Assembly: GCA_016235265.1 (NCBI GenBank)
Contig: JACRLI010000007.1
Coordinates: 62,001-126,000, forward strand
Length of the DNA: 64,000 nucleotides
Origin: Candidatus Eisenbacteria bacterium
Lineage (GTDB): Bacteria; Eisenbacteria; RBG-16-71-46; JACRLI01
Direction of reading: 5' to 3'
Shown here: positions 62,486 to 64,000 of the stretch, one piece after another
Layout of the letters: each line of letters opens with the position of its first letter
Position numbering within the stretch: the first letter of the stretch is position 1
The notes under the pieces: generated by a model
Told to the model about the DNA's origin: nothing
The model's database searches: none
The model's input: only the letters and a program-made list of their open reading frames with translations
Made by a program: the position numbers and the translations under genes

Positions 62486-63640
62486 ATGGGGCGCAGACGT
62501 TCCCGTCACAGGTTCCCGGTCGTCAAGTTCGCGCTGACGTGCGTGGCCATCACCGTCGTGGTGCTGGCGGTGCAGCAGGCGTTCCTCTATCTCAAGAGCG
62601 ACCGCGGCCGCGCGTGGCTGGCGGTGATGCTGCGCCAGGAGCACACGCCGTCGGCGCAGGAGCTGCTCACGCGCGCGGTGCGCACCTCGCTCAAGCTGGT
62701 CGGGGCCAGCGACCGCGAGCTTTCGCCCGGCGTGGACAGCGACGCGCTCATCCGCTGGAACCTGGAACTGCCGCCCACGATCTCCCTCACGCAGGCCAAC
62801 TACGCGCTGTCCCGCGAGGTGGCCTCGCTGGGCGGGCGCGTGGTGGACGCCCTGGAGACGCGCGGCCCGCAGTGCGACACCCTGGAGCTGCGCCTCGGGC
62901 TGGCGGGCGAGCCCACGCACCGGGTGGTGTTCGTGGAGCCGCACCGCGCGGGGCGCGTGGAGACGCGCGCGCGCATGGCGCTGCTGCTGGAGGACACCGA
63001 GCCCGGGCGCGATGCGCTGCTGGCCGGCTACATGGGCCTGGGCGGCCCGCTGACCTTCGGGGTGCTGCCCGCGCCCGGGGCGCACCGGCGCTGCCAGACA
63101 ATCACCGCCGGCGGCGGCGAGGTGCTGCTGTACCTGCCCATGGAAGGCAAGGCCCCGCCGGGCGCGAATGAGGCCACCCCCGCGGTGCTGGTGGACATGC
63201 GCCCCGACGAAGTGCGGCAACGCGTGGCCGAGAACCTGCGCGAAGTCACCGGCGCGGCCGGCATCGTGAACTACCGCGGCCAACTGGCCACGCAGGACCC
63301 GGTGGTGATGCGCGCGGTGATGGAGGAAGTGCGCCGCCGCGGCCTGTTCTTCGTGGATGCCGCCACCAGCGACCGCTCCGCCGCCCAGGCCGCCGCCGTG
63401 CAGGCGGGCGCAGAATGCCTCGAAGAGACTGTGCGGCTGGACGCGGCGGGCTCCGGCCCGGATGCCCTGCGCGCGAAGCTCGAGGAAGCCGCCGCCACGG
63501 CCCTGCGCCGCGGCTCGGTGGTGGCCATGGGTCGCATGACCCCGGAGCTGCTGGAGGTGCTGCGCAAGGAGCTGCCGCAACTGCGTGCCCGCGGGATCCT
63601 CATCGTGAAGGCCTCGGACCTGGCCCGGCTGGGGTCGTAG
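62486..63640 (+). CDS. Divergent polysaccharide deacetylase family protein
   Basis: A 384-residue protein with one N-terminal membrane helix (FALTCVAITVVVLAVQQAFL) and a C-terminal domain of the divergent polysaccharide deacetylase (YibQ-like) family. GYMGLGGPLTFGVLPAPGAH, LLYLPMEGKAPPGANEATPA and GAAGIVNYRGQLATQDPVVM are seen, then LFFVDAATSDRSAAQAAAVQ. The usual D-D-G/metal residues are not all obvious, so activity is uncertain. It may act on cell envelope glycans from the periplasmic side. Divergent from pdxH. Confidence 0.78.
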   Translation: MGRRRSRHRFPVVKFALTCVAITVVVLAVQQAFLYLKSDRGRAWLAVMLRQEHTPSAQELLTRAVRTSLKLVGASDRELSPGVDSDALIRWNLELPPTISLTQANYALSREVASLGGRVVDALETRGPQCDTLELRLGLAGEPTHRVVFVEPHRAGRVETRARMALLLEDTEPGRDALLAGYMGLGGPLTFGVLPAPGAHRRCQTITAGGGEVLLYLPMEGKAPPGANEATPAVLVDMRPDEVRQRVAENLREVTGAAGIVNYRGQLATQDPVVMRAVMEEVRRRGLFFVDAATSDRSAAQAAAVQAGAECLEETVRLDAAGSGPDALRAKLEEAAATALRRGSVVAMGRMTPELLEVLRKELPQLRARGILIVKASDLARLGS

Positions 63641-63834
63641 GGGACGCGCCCACGCTCGTTCCGAGATACGGTTCGATTCTCTCCGGATACACCTGGCGAG
63701 CCCCCCGGAACCACGCGCCCGTCCGCATACCCCATCAAGCGATTATCACGCCTCAAGTTCCCGAACCCGCGAACCGCTGGCACAGGAATTAGTACTCACC
63801 TCCACGTCCGGCGCGCCCGGCGAAAGGAGGAACC

Positions 63835-64000
63835 ATGAACCCGGTCACCAGGAACATCCTCTTCTGGGCCCCCCGCGGCCTCACCTTCGCCTTCGCGCTC
63901 TTCACCTCCATCTTCGCGCTCGACGTGTTCGGGCACGGGACCATCTGGCAGCAGCAGCTGGCGCTGCTGATGCACCTGATCCCGACCTTCGTGCTGCTGA
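63835..64000 (+). CDS. Small membrane protein, paralog 2 (cut by the window end)
   Basis: The first 55 codons of a membrane protein paralogous to the gene at 57269: NPVTRNILFWAPRGLTFAFA, then LDVF and MHLIPTFVLL. AAAGGAGG lies just upstream of the ATG. The rest lies outside the window. The 194 bases before it hold nothing I can identify. Confidence 0.75.
   Translation, partial: MNPVTRNILFWAPRGLTFAFALFTSIFALDVFGHGTIWQQQLALLMHLIPTFVLL

Overview
This is a very GC-rich bacterial chromosome segment built around the replication origin. The order rpmH-rnpA-yidD-yidC-jag-mnmE-mnmG-rsmG-parA-parB leaves a ~1.3 kb gap on the minus strand, and dnaA-dnaN-DUF721-gyrB-gyrA leaves it on the plus strand. 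The gap at 20768-22095 carries DnaA boxes and an AT-rich stretch next to dnaA, so it is the likely oriC. Two parS sites lie upstream of parA. The C-terminal FlgD/T9SS-like domain on a secreted RCC1-type protein, the high GC and the Ala/Pro-rich loop insertions suggest an FCB-group lineage such as Candidatus Eisenbacteria. That placement is an inference.

Layout. 1-6.6 kb (minus): moxR, DUF58, VWA and mfd; mfd is cut by the window edge. 6.8-9.1 kb: a possible short leader or small RNA, an RNA m5U methyltransferase and a two-CW protein. 9.2-20.8 kb (minus): DUF523/DUF1722 protein, parB, parA, rsmG, mnmG, mnmE, jag, yidC, yidD, rnpA, rpmH. 22-36.4 kb (plus): dnaA, dnaN, a DUF721 protein, gyrB with an intein, a PIN-like gene, gyrA with an intein, rex, an EamA transporter and an aminotransferase. 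36.4-46.2 kb: an esterase bracketed by short palindromic repeat elements, a prolyl oligopeptidase, a flavin reductase, two paralogous barrel-like proteins, a 3-methyladenine glycosylase and the RCC1-like secreted protein. 46.6-57.2 kb: a compact 11-gene plus-strand operon that looks like a membrane-lipid headgroup system. 57.3-64 kb: two paralogous small membrane proteins flanking an NtrC-type two-component pair, pdxH and a divergent polysaccharide deacetylase.

The most unusual points are these. First, both gyrase subunits carry related HNH-type inteins at catalytic sites, and a PIN-like nuclease gene is inserted between gyrB and gyrA with overlapping start and stop codons at both ends. Second, the lipid operon combines a BtaA-like enzyme, a CDP-alcohol phosphotransferase, an ABC exporter, a PLP decarboxylase, two GNAT-fold proteins, a lipid kinase and CdsA. 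Third, ParA has an in-frame loss of about 18 residues that removes the DxDPQ motif. Fourth, the Jag/EloR homolog has no R3H domain and instead carries long RD/RG-rich disordered regions. No tRNA, rRNA, CRISPR array or transposase gene was seen.
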